Positions 9,901 through 19,200 of a DNA stretch of 64,000 nucleotides are shown here, in pieces. A model generated the notes under the pieces. That model made no database searches and was not told where the DNA came from. It saw only the letters and a list, made by a program, of their open reading frames with translations. The stretch's first letter is position 1. Each line of letters opens with the position of its first letter. Origin of the DNA: Entamoeba invadens IP1 (taxonomy: Eukaryota; Evosea; Mastigamoebida; Endamoebidae); NCBI RefSeq assembly GCF_000330505.1, contig NW_004440432.1, forward strand, positions 65,971 through 129,970. The letters run 5' to 3'. Made by a program: the position numbers and the translations under genes.

Positions 9901-12354
9901 AAATGATTTTTCACTTTCCGTCATAAGAACACTATTTTCTAATGTCAAATTGAGTTGAAGAGAGTCAATGGTTTTGAGCGATAAACTGATGAAATTGTGT
10001 TTTCCTTTTAGTAGAAAGGTGGAATGTGCTTCAAGAGAAACAATTTGTTCACTCATGTTAATTATAGCATTTTTCATCACTACTATTTTGTTATAAAATT
10101 CGTTTGATACAAATGAATAGTCTCGAACATTTTCAATAACAAGTTCGGTGAACACATTTGTACTTGAACTGCCAGGGCATGAATAGTCTAATTGGTTGTT
10201 TTCATCAAAATAAAGTCCACCATATTGTGGGACACAAATTTTGGTTGTGAGTCCCAATTTGTCGCAATCGCTTTCATTTACATTTCCAAGAGCGATCATT
10301 TGTTTATCACATATATATTTACTTTTTGTTGTCATTGTACTTTGATTCGTTATTAATATTTTTCTTGGTTTATTTGAAATAAAATACAATTTGTCATACG
10401 AAAAGGTTATTTCTGGAATCGATATAATTAGTGGATTTGTGGAATGTGTAATACTCAAAAGTGGAGTTTGAATATCTAAAAATTTTGTTACATACGATAT
10501 ATTTAACTCTGATGTAGTGTCGGAGATCACCACGTGTTCACTGATGGCTAAATTAAGAATTGACAACCGTGTTGATTCAACTTTAAGAAGAGTTGTTGAA
10601 ATGTCAACTGGATTATTTCCTGAAAATTGTTGGATTGTCAAAATGTTGCTGCAATTTATTTTGCCTATTCCCTCCGTTATTAAACTATTTATTGTTATAC
10701 TTTTAGAAGTTATAAATGCACCACTTGTGTGTAAAGTTATCAATTTCACATTTTGTAAATTTCCATTAATTTGCATCACCGAATTCAATACAAAATTATT
10801 AAAATTGAAATTTGTTGGAGAAAGTATTATAACGGAAACAGTGTACCCATTTGAACTAAAAATGGATCCTTGTAAAATTCCATTTTCAAGAAAAGACAAA
10901 GTAAGTTCTCCAGTCGTATAAAATGTATCACAATTTACATTTCCATTTATAGTTACACTGCCTTTGAATGAACACTTTTGGGAAGTGACTGTTCCTGTTA
11001 TTTTGGTGTCAACTGCATTTTGTATTTCTCCCCAAATCACATTTGACTTTATATATTCTGCATCTTTTATTATAAGAATATAGTTATTTAATAGTATCGT
11101 ACTAATATATTGACAGTCTTGAAAACTGTAATTGCCATTCTTATAATTGCACTCACACCCTATTAAAGAGTCTTTCATTACAAATCTGGAATATTTCCCA
11201 TTTGAACATCCAACTTTTATAGATTTTGGTAAAATTAGACTTTCATTATAATACCCAACAAACAAAATGTCATCCAAAGTGTAACTTCCACTTTCTATAT
11301 CCTTTGCCTCCCAATTTTCAATATGATGAATTCCATTTACTGGTACGGAACTTAATACCATTTTTGAAGTCTTGAAATTCCCAATAATGTCAAGAGCAAC
11401 ACTTGGAAAATAAAACACGTCAACTATATCCAATTTGCTGGTTATATTTAAAATAATTGCGGAATTCCGTTCTTCAAAGGTTATTGAATTCCACGCGTTA
11501 CCATATTTAGAATCAAAATGGACTTCGCTTTGATTCTTTAAAATTGTCAAATTAAAAAAAGTCCCATTGCGTAAACAGTCCGGGTAATTTGTTCCAAAAT
11601 CCTTTATAGAAGCTCTTGAAATAGTATTTGTGATATAACACGAGCAATCATTTTGAATGTCAATTTCAATATTTTTGCAAAGAATAAATCTTCGAAGCAC
11701 ATTTCCTGAATTTATTAATTCACATATTTTGTGTGTGACAGCATTACTACCATCACTTTTAACATCAACTTGGTCGTTGGTGTTAAAAGCATATGTACAT
11801 TTCTTGTCTGGTATATATTCACTATTAATATATAATACTTTTGTTGAATAAGATAGAGAAGTCATTGATAAGTACAAATAAGGTCTATAAGTCTCTTTTT
11901 GATATTTTATATAATACCGCTCATATCCATTACTATAAAATACAGCAGGTTTATCGTAAACCTCAATGTTGTCATTTTTCAAACTAAATAAATCTTTTGT
12001 TCTAGTGATGCTGATGAAGAGGTCATCGGGTGCATCTTTCAAAGAATAATCGAAGTCAAGGTCGTGATATTTTGGTATCACATGAAGACTTTTTACTGTT
12101 GTACCACTTTGAAATTGAATTTTCTTTTGAGCCTCATTGGTTGTGAAATCAAGGGTGTAATAAGTCTTGTTATTTCCACAACAATTTTCTATGAAAGTAA
12201 ATATGTCGACATTATCAATGTACTCTTGTTTAATTCCAATGTAATTATTACACTGACTGTAAGGACCATACCGCAGCACATTGTCTTCTTGAGAACTCCA
12301 ACAGTCACTTTGGGCCTTTAAAAAAAAGAGGAATAATACCAACAGAAGTGACAT
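6997..12354 (-). CDS. transmembrane receptor kinase (Entamoeba TMK family)
   Basis: The protein has 1785 residues from ATG 12354, chosen because it opens a signal peptide (MSLLLVLFLFFLKAQS). The frame extends 30 codons upstream without signal-peptide character. Residues ~20-880 are a beta-rich, N-glycosylation-rich ectodomain. Residues ~880-1330 carry dense CXXC-type repeats (CEQC, CRFC, CTSCQKGYYF, CKTC). A transmembrane helix is at ~1334-1366 (AVWWVILLIVLFLLILLILL). A cytoplasmic beta-sandwich-like domain covers ~1380-1510. The kinase covers ~1520-1785 with GEGTFG, VAIKK, HRDIKPDN, DFG and SPE, so it is predicted active. TMKs are Ser/Thr/Tyr-like surface receptors of Entamoeba; ligands are mostly unknown. 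It is closely similar to the frameshifted TMK at 36.3 kb, including the ectodomain. Confidence 0.92.
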   Translation of the reverse strand: MSLLLVLFLFFLKAQSDCWSSQEDNVLRYGPYSQCNNYIGIKQEYIDNVDIFTFIENCCGNNKTYYTLDFTTNEAQKKIQFQSGTTVKSLHVIPKYHDLDFDYSLKDAPDDLFISITRTKDLFSLKNDNIEVYDKPAVFYSNGYERYYIKYQKETYRPYLYLSMTSLSYSTKVLYINSEYIPDKKCTYAFNTNDQVDVKSDGSNAVTHKICELINSGNVLRRFILCKNIEIDIQNDCSCYITNTISRASIKDFGTNYPDCLRNGTFFNLTILKNQSEVHFDSKYGNAWNSITFEERNSAIILNITSKLDIVDVFYFPSVALDIIGNFKTSKMVLSSVPVNGIHHIENWEAKDIESGSYTLDDILFVGYYNESLILPKSIKVGCSNGKYSRFVMKDSLIGCECNYKNGNYSFQDCQYISTILLNNYILIIKDAEYIKSNVIWGEIQNAVDTKITGTVTSQKCSFKGSVTINGNVNCDTFYTTGELTLSFLENGILQGSIFSSNGYTVSVIILSPTNFNFNNFVLNSVMQINGNLQNVKLITLHTSGAFITSKSITINSLITEGIGKINCSNILTIQQFSGNNPVDISTTLLKVESTRLSILNLAISEHVVISDTTSELNISYVTKFLDIQTPLLSITHSTNPLIISIPEITFSYDKLYFISNKPRKILITNQSTMTTKSKYICDKQMIALGNVNESDCDKLGLTTKICVPQYGGLYFDENNQLDYSCPGSSSTNVFTELVIENVRDYSFVSNEFYNKIVVMKNAIINMSEQIVSLEAHSTFLLKGKHNFISLSLKTIDSLQLNLTLENSVLMTESEKSFQIENGDVKFMSGALCDVFTANLQNVNCLICRYSTDQNGICKNKEQKGNCTYYNEVNSFCEQCNENYFSHNDGCVQCKENCRFCNVSTCFLCQNGFVLKDGICQNKTDVCDFSLSGRCLTCAFGNYMKDDLTYCIHGTIVGCLKYQTESVCHICDVGNFYILNGTTCELKQNTEKVNNKGITSCQKGFNLLSNVCRECNKTCEICTSENDESLCQRCVNENVLVGPNSCEDNEYIGCDTIQNSRCTSCQKGYYFDGTTCTECALGCSLCSSKTICLLCSEEYHLHDNSCVFNTNDTCHTYQNGMCLTCNDGYYLTSQNTCEKCYYSCTKCVSRHNFCYSCNDGFMLSNNECVSALITSPNCKQTIPNANDKCAICDDNYFRVLTHCERCQSQCKTCYTSSTCSSCNSAFFLNETSLCEPTSNLLGCSDITSTGCIQCQPNFYSDNIRCKQCDTLFTNCTLCDTLKCTMCQPTYVLVEMSCIYYLDIEHCTQSDSSKCTKCSFWYSVSLDTPRCEKKAVWWVILLIVLFLLILLILLFVVLFSIIIKVLYVVEHHQITAEIRKTYAHFNMKHTNIQWVSPAVKCPILVNKTKLMFDLENQEIPVLKESRELLCVGNYSQTPVILTIAENQTEDYTLTTKINTIKLNKYEGCELEVFLTPLVSSHLLGDFSMFIDDAKNNKHFVVKLSVDVQTEISSRLAQNEIIEERKLGEGTFGVVYFGKFHGHDVAIKKLKKLGMESDLYKELEKEVSMLEKFRDDYIVYFYGAVMNTKMPSIVLEYAKYCSVGKLIDSETSISSQMRYKFLIDGAKGIQYLHTNGILHRDIKPDNLLVFSLEDNVAINAKLTDFGSSRNINLLMTNMTFTNGVGTPIYMSPEVLKKQKYDMKSDIYSFGVTLFNVLVWHNPYQGSCFKYPWNIANYVVEGKRLEKPNNMEEDLYAFIDDVWTQNPKERPTITVILNKLQQFYEKCK

Positions 12355-13457
12355 CTGTCGTAGAATTTTAAAGTTTTGATCGCCTTTGGTTTTACTGTGG
12401 TTTTCAGAGTTTTCATGCGAAATTTCTACAAATGTAATTGACAATTAGTAAAAAAAACAATTGAATTGAATTTATAAAGTAAAGCTTAATTATAATTTAA
12501 AGTTTATTATTTATTAATAGATACGGCATTCGGTGTGTCTTGGGAATTTGAAAGTTGTTGTTTAGCCTATTTATATTATAAAAAAACGATTCACCACAAA
12601 ATTATAACTTGTGTGTTTTGATATAAGAAATTATTATTGTTATATATAATAATATATAATATATAAATAATATACAATTTGAAGTTATTCTTGTTAAAAA
12701 AATATTATAATATTATAGTAAATTATTATATATATATAAATCATATAATATTTTAATTATTTATTTAATTATTTTTTTTGAAAAAACATAGAATACTAGT
12801 AATCATTAATTATTAAATTAATAGTTATTATTTAATTTATTTAGGTTTTTATTAATATTTATAATAGTAAATTAAAAAACACAAAAAAATATTATAAAAA
12901 CAAATAATAATTAAATTTTAATTAAGTTACTATATAATAGTATTAATATTTTAATTAGTTTATTTAATTAATTATGGTTCAAAAAAATATTCTAAAAATA
13001 TTAGTTTTACATATTATATTTTTTATTGGTTAAAAAAATGGAAATAAAAAAAACGAAAAGAGTAAAAAAATATTTAATTTTATTTTTTATTAAAAATCCC
13101 TAAAATGTAATAATGTTTTCTTACAAATAATTCAAATTTTAAATTGTATGACAAAACAAGAAAAAGAAAACATACCTTTTTTGATTTACTATTATCCCAT
13201 TTTCAGCCATTATTTTTGAAACACACATCAATAGTTCTATTTTTGATATTTTTCACATTTTAAAACCTATTATTTTACACCAAATAAAGGCTAACAAACA
13301 AAATATAAAATACCTTTCTATTTATAAGTATCAATTTTTTATGTTATTATTAAATCAAATACTTGAATCAATGAAAATGATATCTAATTTGTCTTTTTTT
13401 TCAAGACATGTTTTGTTTCCTTTGATTCAAAAGGGTTAATCAATCTCATTTATTTAA
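12355..13457. other. very AT-rich intergenic region between divergent genes
   Basis: This 1.1-kb region separates the minus-strand TMK from the plus-strand lectin-like gene. Both 5' ends face it, so it should contain both promoters. The sequence is mostly A/T homopolymer and TATATA tracts. The words TTTATTTAAATG (13448-13459) overlap the start codon of the right-hand gene and resemble the Entamoeba TATTTAAA core element, but lie too close to the ATG to assign. No coding sequence was found. Confidence 0.55.
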
Positions 13458-14183
13458 ATGTTACCAATCTTTTTGACTCTTTTGAGTTACTCTTTGGCTT
13501 TTACCAGTGCTCTTGGAAGTTACAACGTGGGATATCCAGCTCCAATTGATGTATTTATGTCAAGCAACGAGATTTATGATCGAATGAAATGTACCACATG
13601 TTGCCGCGTTCTTTTTGCTTCGGACTATAATTTCCGAACTAAAGATGTTTTCAAAGAAAATGACCCCAATACAGACACTCGTTATGTAATGGATATGGAA
13701 TTTGATGACAAATCCTTAGTCCGTGCACACACAAGTAATTGGGAACAAAACATATTGCTCCGTCCATTGAATATGGGAAATGAATTACAATTCTGGGAAT
13801 TTGCTCCATACAAGATGTACATCTCCTTCCCTATCCCAAAAAGAGTTCATGATATCAGAGGTTCTGCTTCTGTTGGAAACACGTTGATCATCTGGAATAA
13901 AAAACCTCCTTTGGACGCAGAAACAAGAAACCAAAGATTTGTTTATGTCCACCCTTACAACGATTACCCATCTAATGAACGGTACTCTGTCTACAAAAAA
14001 CATTTTTACATTCCTTTTGAGACTAACACTGACTTGTGTTATCAAACGAAAGATACTAGTGATTCAAGATCGACTTGGGAGGGAAATAAAAACTTGGTGG
14101 TGTTAGGATCAAGTTTCCAAATTGCTGCACAACGTTGCACGGCGTCGGAAGCAAAACAGACATTTACACCCATTTTTGCCTAA
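13458..14183 (+). CDS. secreted protein, possibly beta-trefoil lectin-like
   Basis: This 241-residue protein has a signal peptide (MLPIFLTLLSYSLAFTSALG). The mature part contains a CTTCC motif near residue 48, several Trp and Tyr residues, and C-terminal blocks reminiscent of ricin-B/beta-trefoil repeats (NQRFVYVHP, TDLCYQ, NKNLVVLGSSFQIAAQRC, KQTFTPIFA). The light subunit of the Entamoeba Gal/GalNAc lectin is a secreted protein of similar size and is one candidate relative, but I cannot confirm it and no C-terminal GPI-type hydrophobic tail is visible. It stands first in a run of three plus-strand secreted-protein genes between two TMKs. Secretion is well supported; the fold and lectin function are inference. 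Confidence 0.6.
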   Translation: MLPIFLTLLSYSLAFTSALGSYNVGYPAPIDVFMSSNEIYDRMKCTTCCRVLFASDYNFRTKDVFKENDPNTDTRYVMDMEFDDKSLVRAHTSNWEQNILLRPLNMGNELQFWEFAPYKMYISFPIPKRVHDIRGSASVGNTLIIWNKKPPLDAETRNQRFVYVHPYNDYPSNERYSVYKKHFYIPFETNTDLCYQTKDTSDSRSTWEGNKNLVVLGSSFQIAAQRCTASEAKQTFTPIFA

Positions 14184-14493
14184 GACTGTTATTCACACTT
14201 TTGTTAGTAAAAGGAATTATAATAATTTAAATTAATAAGTTTAATAAAAATATACTAAAATTAAATAATAACAAAGTGTTATATTTGTTATTTTTAATAT
14301 AGTAGTTTGTTTTACTATATAAAAATTAAATAAATAATAAGATTGAAGACAGAATTCTTTTTGTGTTTTAAACATAAGAAATGACCTCTTTATCGATTCA
14401 AAAATGAAGGTGTATGTGTTTATTTAGTTTGTTGAAAGATTGAAAAGACTTCTTTGATGTACTTAAACGAAGACAATAACTTGATTTTCAAAA
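14184..14493. other. AT-rich intergenic region
   Basis: This 310-nt spacer lies between the lectin-like gene and the first ML gene, both on the plus strand. It is A/T-rich with no coding frame. TACTTAAACG about 30 nt before ATG 14494 is a weak TATA-like candidate. Confidence 0.5.
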
Positions 14494-14919
14494 ATGATAT
14501 TTGTTTTGTCACTTATTGCTCTTTCGTATGGAGACTACATTACTTTGGCACAATGTGAAGGTGTTGAACAGGAACTTGTTGAAGTGAACGAATTAAATAT
14601 AGTCCCTCCTGCAAGTCGATATGATTCAAAATACATTTTTCGTGTTAATTCTTTACAAGATTATAGCAACATAACATTAAGATGGGAAGTTTGGTATTAC
14701 TGGGGAAGTCTGTATATTACTTCTTATCAATTCAAAGACGTTGATGTGTGTGCTGAATTGGAAAAAGGTTGTCCACTTCAAAAAGGACAAAACCAATTTT
14801 CTGCTCGTGGTGGAATTGAATCAGTTGCACTTCCAGGTTGGTATAAATTGTACTTTGAGTTGTTTAACCTTACGGAAAGACTCAGTTGCTACTGGGGATG
14901 GGTTTTCTATTATTATTAA
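14494..14919 (+). CDS. ML-domain (MD-2/NPC2-like) secreted protein, copy 1
   Basis: The protein has 141 residues with a short signal peptide (MIFVLSLIALSYG). The pattern fits the ML lipid-recognition fold: an early Cys (LAQCEG), a central pair of strands (RWEVWYYWGSLYITSYQF), DVCAELEKGCPLQKGQ with the typical ..C....CPL..G.. motif, PGWYKLYFEL before the end, and a final Cys (LSCYWGW). ML proteins bind lipids in an immunoglobulin-like sandwich and act in lysosomal or extracellular lipid transfer or recognition. It is a tandem paralogue of the gene at 15050. The invariant EVWYYWGSLYI block shared by both copies is rich in aromatic residues. Confidence 0.72.
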   Translation: MIFVLSLIALSYGDYITLAQCEGVEQELVEVNELNIVPPASRYDSKYIFRVNSLQDYSNITLRWEVWYYWGSLYITSYQFKDVDVCAELEKGCPLQKGQNQFSARGGIESVALPGWYKLYFELFNLTERLSCYWGWVFYYY

Positions 14920-15024
14920 TAACTCATTTGTTTTTAACATTAAATTGTTTTTTATGAAATATTAACATTGTTGATTCTTCGATTAACGTAAGTTTAAATT
15001 GGTAAAGCATTTATTAAACAAATG

Positions 15025-15038
15025 TATAAAGATGAACT
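15025..15038 (+). promoter_or_regulatory. TATA plus GAAC-like core promoter
   Basis: TATAAA (15025-15030) is followed by GAACT (15034-15038), 12 nt before the start codon at 15050. Entamoeba core promoters are known to combine a TATA-like element with a GAAC element. The short distance fits the very short 5' UTRs of this genus. The motifs are seen; promoter function is inferred. Confidence 0.4.
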
Positions 15039-15049
15039 CAATTTAACAA

Positions 15050-15472
15050 ATGTTTTTCTTATTATTACCTCTTCTTTGTTTATCAACACCAGTTTCCCTC
15101 TTCAGTTGTTCTGAAAGTAAAGCAGAACCTCCTGTCAAAATAATAAACTTGGATATTCTTGGAGGAGGCACAAGGTACAACTCGTCTTTTATTTTTCTGA
15201 TTGACTCTGAAAATCCATATGAAGAAATTTATATGGGATGGGAGGTATGGTACTACTGGGGAAGTTTATACATAAATTCATACGAATTTGAAACAATTAA
15301 CATTTGTGAAGTGGTGGAAGGAGGATGTCCTTTACGAATAGGTCCAAATGAATTTGGAGCTGACGGAGGTATCCAAGAATTGGCACTTGAAGGATGGTAC
15401 AAACTATTTATTGAGATGTTTAGTAGTGGACAAAAGTTAAATTGCTTCTGGGGGTGGATATACCTTTACTAA
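15050..15472 (+). CDS. ML-domain (MD-2/NPC2-like) secreted protein, copy 2
   Basis: The protein has 140 residues with a signal peptide (MFFLLLPLLCLSTPVSL). It is a clear paralogue of the 14494 gene: WEVWYYWGSLYINSYEF, then INICEVVEGGCPLRIGPNEFG (the ML ..C....CPL..G..F signature), EGWYKLFIEMF and a terminal LNCFWGWIYLY. It starts only 131 nt after the stop of copy 1, so the pair is a local tandem duplication with diverged N-termini. The likely role is binding a lipid or lipid-bearing ligand in the lumen of the endocytic/lysosomal system or outside the cell. A TATA/GAAC-like promoter lies directly upstream. Confidence 0.72.
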   Translation: MFFLLLPLLCLSTPVSLFSCSESKAEPPVKIINLDILGGGTRYNSSFIFLIDSENPYEEIYMGWEVWYYWGSLYINSYEFETINICEVVEGGCPLRIGPNEFGADGGIQELALEGWYKLFIEMFSSGQKLNCFWGWIYLY

Positions 15473-16217
15473 TTTAAATGTGTTTGTAATTATATTTAAA
15501 TGTAATACTTTTAGCCTTTTTATTTATAAAAAGAAATTTAATTTGTTTGAACAAGGAAGTTTATGTACAGCCTATTTGATAATAGAAAGGCAGTTTTTTT
15601 TATCAATTATTGGTTCATATAAAACTTTAAAAAGAATACGAAAGTAAAAGATACCTTTTCAAAAACTTTTAAAAGATATAAAACATCAAAAATGCTATTT
15701 CATTTCATTGGGTACTTAAGTTACTCGACAGAATTGAAAAATGTCGGGAAAGCCCACAAAACATCACTTGAATATTCACATCTCTGAAAAGACCGAAAAA
15801 ATCAGAAGCAGCCCGAGCAGCCCGGCATAATCGGGTTTATGTTACCAAAGACTGTGGTTATTCCTGTTAAATATAGATAATGTAAACAGTCACTCAAACT
15901 TGGAATTAGACTACTTTAAAGGGTTTAAATAGAACCAACATTTTCCGTTTTTTTAACACTACATTTCGGGAATTTTATCGCAAAAAAATAAGGTTTTGAA
16001 AAGCACAAAAAAATTTCTTAAAAAGCAAATTCCACAAAGCCATTTTCTGTATCAAAAGTAAAAATCTTAGGGAATTTAGTAATCACTCAAAGGTTTTTTG
16101 AATAAAATATTTATTTACCATTTTCGAATACATCCCGAACTTCACAAAAAGAATAGGCAGAGCAGGCAACCTTTAAATTGCTAATTTCGTTGCTCTTCAT
16201 TCAGCGAAATTATTCTA
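15473..16217. other. intergenic region with small GC-rich patch
   Basis: This 745-nt spacer lies upstream of the second TMK. It is mostly A/T-rich, but 15800-15835 carries the words GCAGCCCGAGCAGCCCGGC followed by a small CCCG...CGGG hairpin. This is unusual for this DNA, but no RNA family was recognised. A 31-codon open frame from 15691 is not convincing. The 70 nt before ATG 16218 presumably contain the TMK promoter. Confidence 0.45.
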
Positions 16218-19200
16218 ATGACACCAACGCACTTTGTCTTTGTGTTTCTCGCTTTAATTCTTGTGAATGCGATCAACAATTGCTACTATGACGAGTGTGG
16301 ACATTGCACTGCGCTTCTGTGTGATGGGTGCAAAACAGGTGCTTACAAAGACAACGCGTGGTATTATTGTTATAGTTTGTTTTATACAATTATCTTATTA
16401 AAAATAACAAATAGAGTGTCGTAGAGAATGTACCACATGCAGCACCGAATTTTGGTGTAATACATGTTCTGCTGGATATTTCCTTTATTATGTAGGTAGT
16501 GGTGTTCAAACATGCATGCCCTGTGCAAACAATTGTAAGACGTGTTCTTCACTCAACCAGTGTGACACGTGTAATGATGGATTTTATATGAACAATGGCA
16601 ATTGCATCAGTTTGTTGTTATGTATGCTTTAAATGTATAATATAGAGAGTAATTTCAAGAATGTGGGTTAAATTGTAAATCATGTGCAAACAATGACATG
16701 TGCGATGTGTGCGAAAGAGGATATACCAATGTAAATGGTATATGCACTTCGTGTACTACAACTACATGTACAAATTGCCAAATAGGTACTTATTATGATT
16801 CATATTATGGTAAATGCCAGTCATGCCCTTATGAATGTACAAGCTGCACTTCATCATCAACGTGTAGTGGGTGTAAAGAAGGGTATTATTTGTCTGGTGC
16901 AAGTTGTGTTTTGTGTAATTCCACTATGACTGGATGTTTAAAGTGTGGAGGAAGTGGACAGTGCACTTTTTGTTCACAACATTACAGACTCTTAGACTCT
17001 GGAACTTGTAGCTGTTTGTTACTATATATAGTATAAGTATTAAGTACATTAATTGATATTATAATTTATATATTAACAAATAGCTTGCCCATCTAAATAC
17101 CAAACAACAGGAGTGGACGAGTGCAGTAACATGAACTACCCACGAAATTGTATGAGTGGATATGTCGACCCATATGACTATTGCCAAAAATGCCCAGATA
17201 ACTGCCACACATGTACAACCAATGACCAGACTTGTAACTCCTGTAAACCCGGATTCTACTTTTCAAATAAAGCGTGCCACGCATGTTCTTCAAATTGTGA
17301 ATTTTGTACATCAAGCACGTGTGAAAGGTGCAAAGAGGGATATGTCTTGGAAAATGGTGTATGCAATCCATGTGGTAATTACAATGGATGTTCTTACTGC
17401 TTGAATGAGTGTAAACAGTGTAATAGTGGATATACACTTTCAAATGGACGATGCGTTAAATGCCAAAATTGTAACAGTTGCAATAGCACCAGCTGCTTTT
17501 CTTGTGAGAACGGATATACCTTTTCCTCTGGAAATACATGTGGGACGTGTTCATCTGTTTTCAATGGATGTGATACATGCAGCACAACTTCTAAGATGTG
17601 TACAAGATGTCAAGACAGTTACACGTTCAAAACACTCAATGGAGACTGTGATGTCTGTCAGACGATATTTCCACATTGCACCACGTGTAGTCAAACAAAG
17701 AGTGACTGCACGATGTGCGACTATGGATACACTAAATATAATGGGCAGTGTGTCTTAGCCGCAGAAGCTATTGCACATTGTGTCTTAGCTGATAGAAGTG
17801 TTCTTAAATGCTATGGTTGTGAAAGTCCATATGTCATTTCTTCTGATTCTTTGAGTTGTGAAGAGTGTAGTTCTTCAATTCAAAATTGTAGAACCTGTGA
17901 ACAAACAAGTCATAAATGTAAACAGTGTTCAAAATTATATGGTGTGAATTATCAAGGACAATGTGAGTTGTGTTCGAGTAATTCTACTTTATGTACATCC
18001 GCTATTAATGGCATTTGTGGTGATGGGAAGTCTCCATATAATGGATTCTGTTATGACTGTTCTGAAGAATTTTCTGGATGTAGCTCTTGTAGTGGAACAA
18101 CATGGGGATGTGAAGAGTGCAGTCGAACACAAAATTTGGTCTTAATAGATGGGAAATGTTCAGAGTGTAATATTGATAATTGTACTATATGTAACAACAA
18201 GAAGTATGAATGTGAGACATGTGCGAAAGGGTATTATGTGGAGAATGGGATCTGTATTAAAGATTGTGACCTTGAAGGCAACTGCTTTAAATGTGGTAAA
18301 GGGAAGTGTGCATATTGTAGTGAAGGGTTTGGACTTAATAGTCAGTATGAGTGTATACCATGTGATGATACCATTTGTGTAAAATTTGCAACAATTTGTG
18401 AAGAGGGGATGTATCCATCTAATGGGTATTGTTACAACAATTCTGTTTATAAACCCGAGTGTGAATCGATGAGTAGAGTTTCAAACAGATGTTTGATGTG
18501 CAATGAAGGTTATGGAAATGATGAAAGTGGACAGTGCAAACCATGTGAAAGTGGATGTGAACGGTGTTTGATCGATTATCAACATTGTAATGCGTGTAAG
18601 ACTGGTTATGCACTTCAAAATGGAAAGTGTGTAAAAGAAGATAAGAGTATGTGCGACACATACAATGAAGTGATTGGATGTGAAGGGTGCGTTTCATCAG
18701 TAAAGAATGCGTCCATGTGTTCTAAGTGTAGTATCTCGGGGTGTTACACTTTCCAAAATTCACAATGTCTACAATGCCAAGATAATTTTATATATAACAC
18801 AGAGTCGAATATATGTCAACAAGTCAGTGGAAGTACTTGTAAGTATTTTAAGAAGTCACAGTGCATCAGTTGTAATGATGGGTATTACCTTAACAATGGA
18901 ACTTGCCACAACTGTCCATCTGCATGTACCACATGTCAGTACTCGGAAGAAGGTTTGATGTGCTTGTCTTGTATTGAAAGTACTTATTTCTTGAAAGACC
19001 ATAAATGCTTGTCGCTCAATGAATCGAAGGGGTGCACAAGAACTAGTTTTTCTGGATGTGCAGAATGTGGTATTGGGTATTATCTTGACAACCAAGAGTG
19101 TCTTCCTTGTCAATCCAATTGCAACAAGTGCACAAAAACCGAATGTTTCTCTTGTGCTAATAACATGATTGTATCTGGTACTACATGTGAGACATACAAT

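Noticed and set aside
12355..12444. 30-codon upstream extension of the first TMK
   Set aside because: It would bury the signal peptide; ATG 12354 directly opens the hydrophobic leader.
15691..15786. 31-codon plus-strand frame upstream of the second TMK
   Set aside because: Too short, no signal peptide, and no supporting motif.
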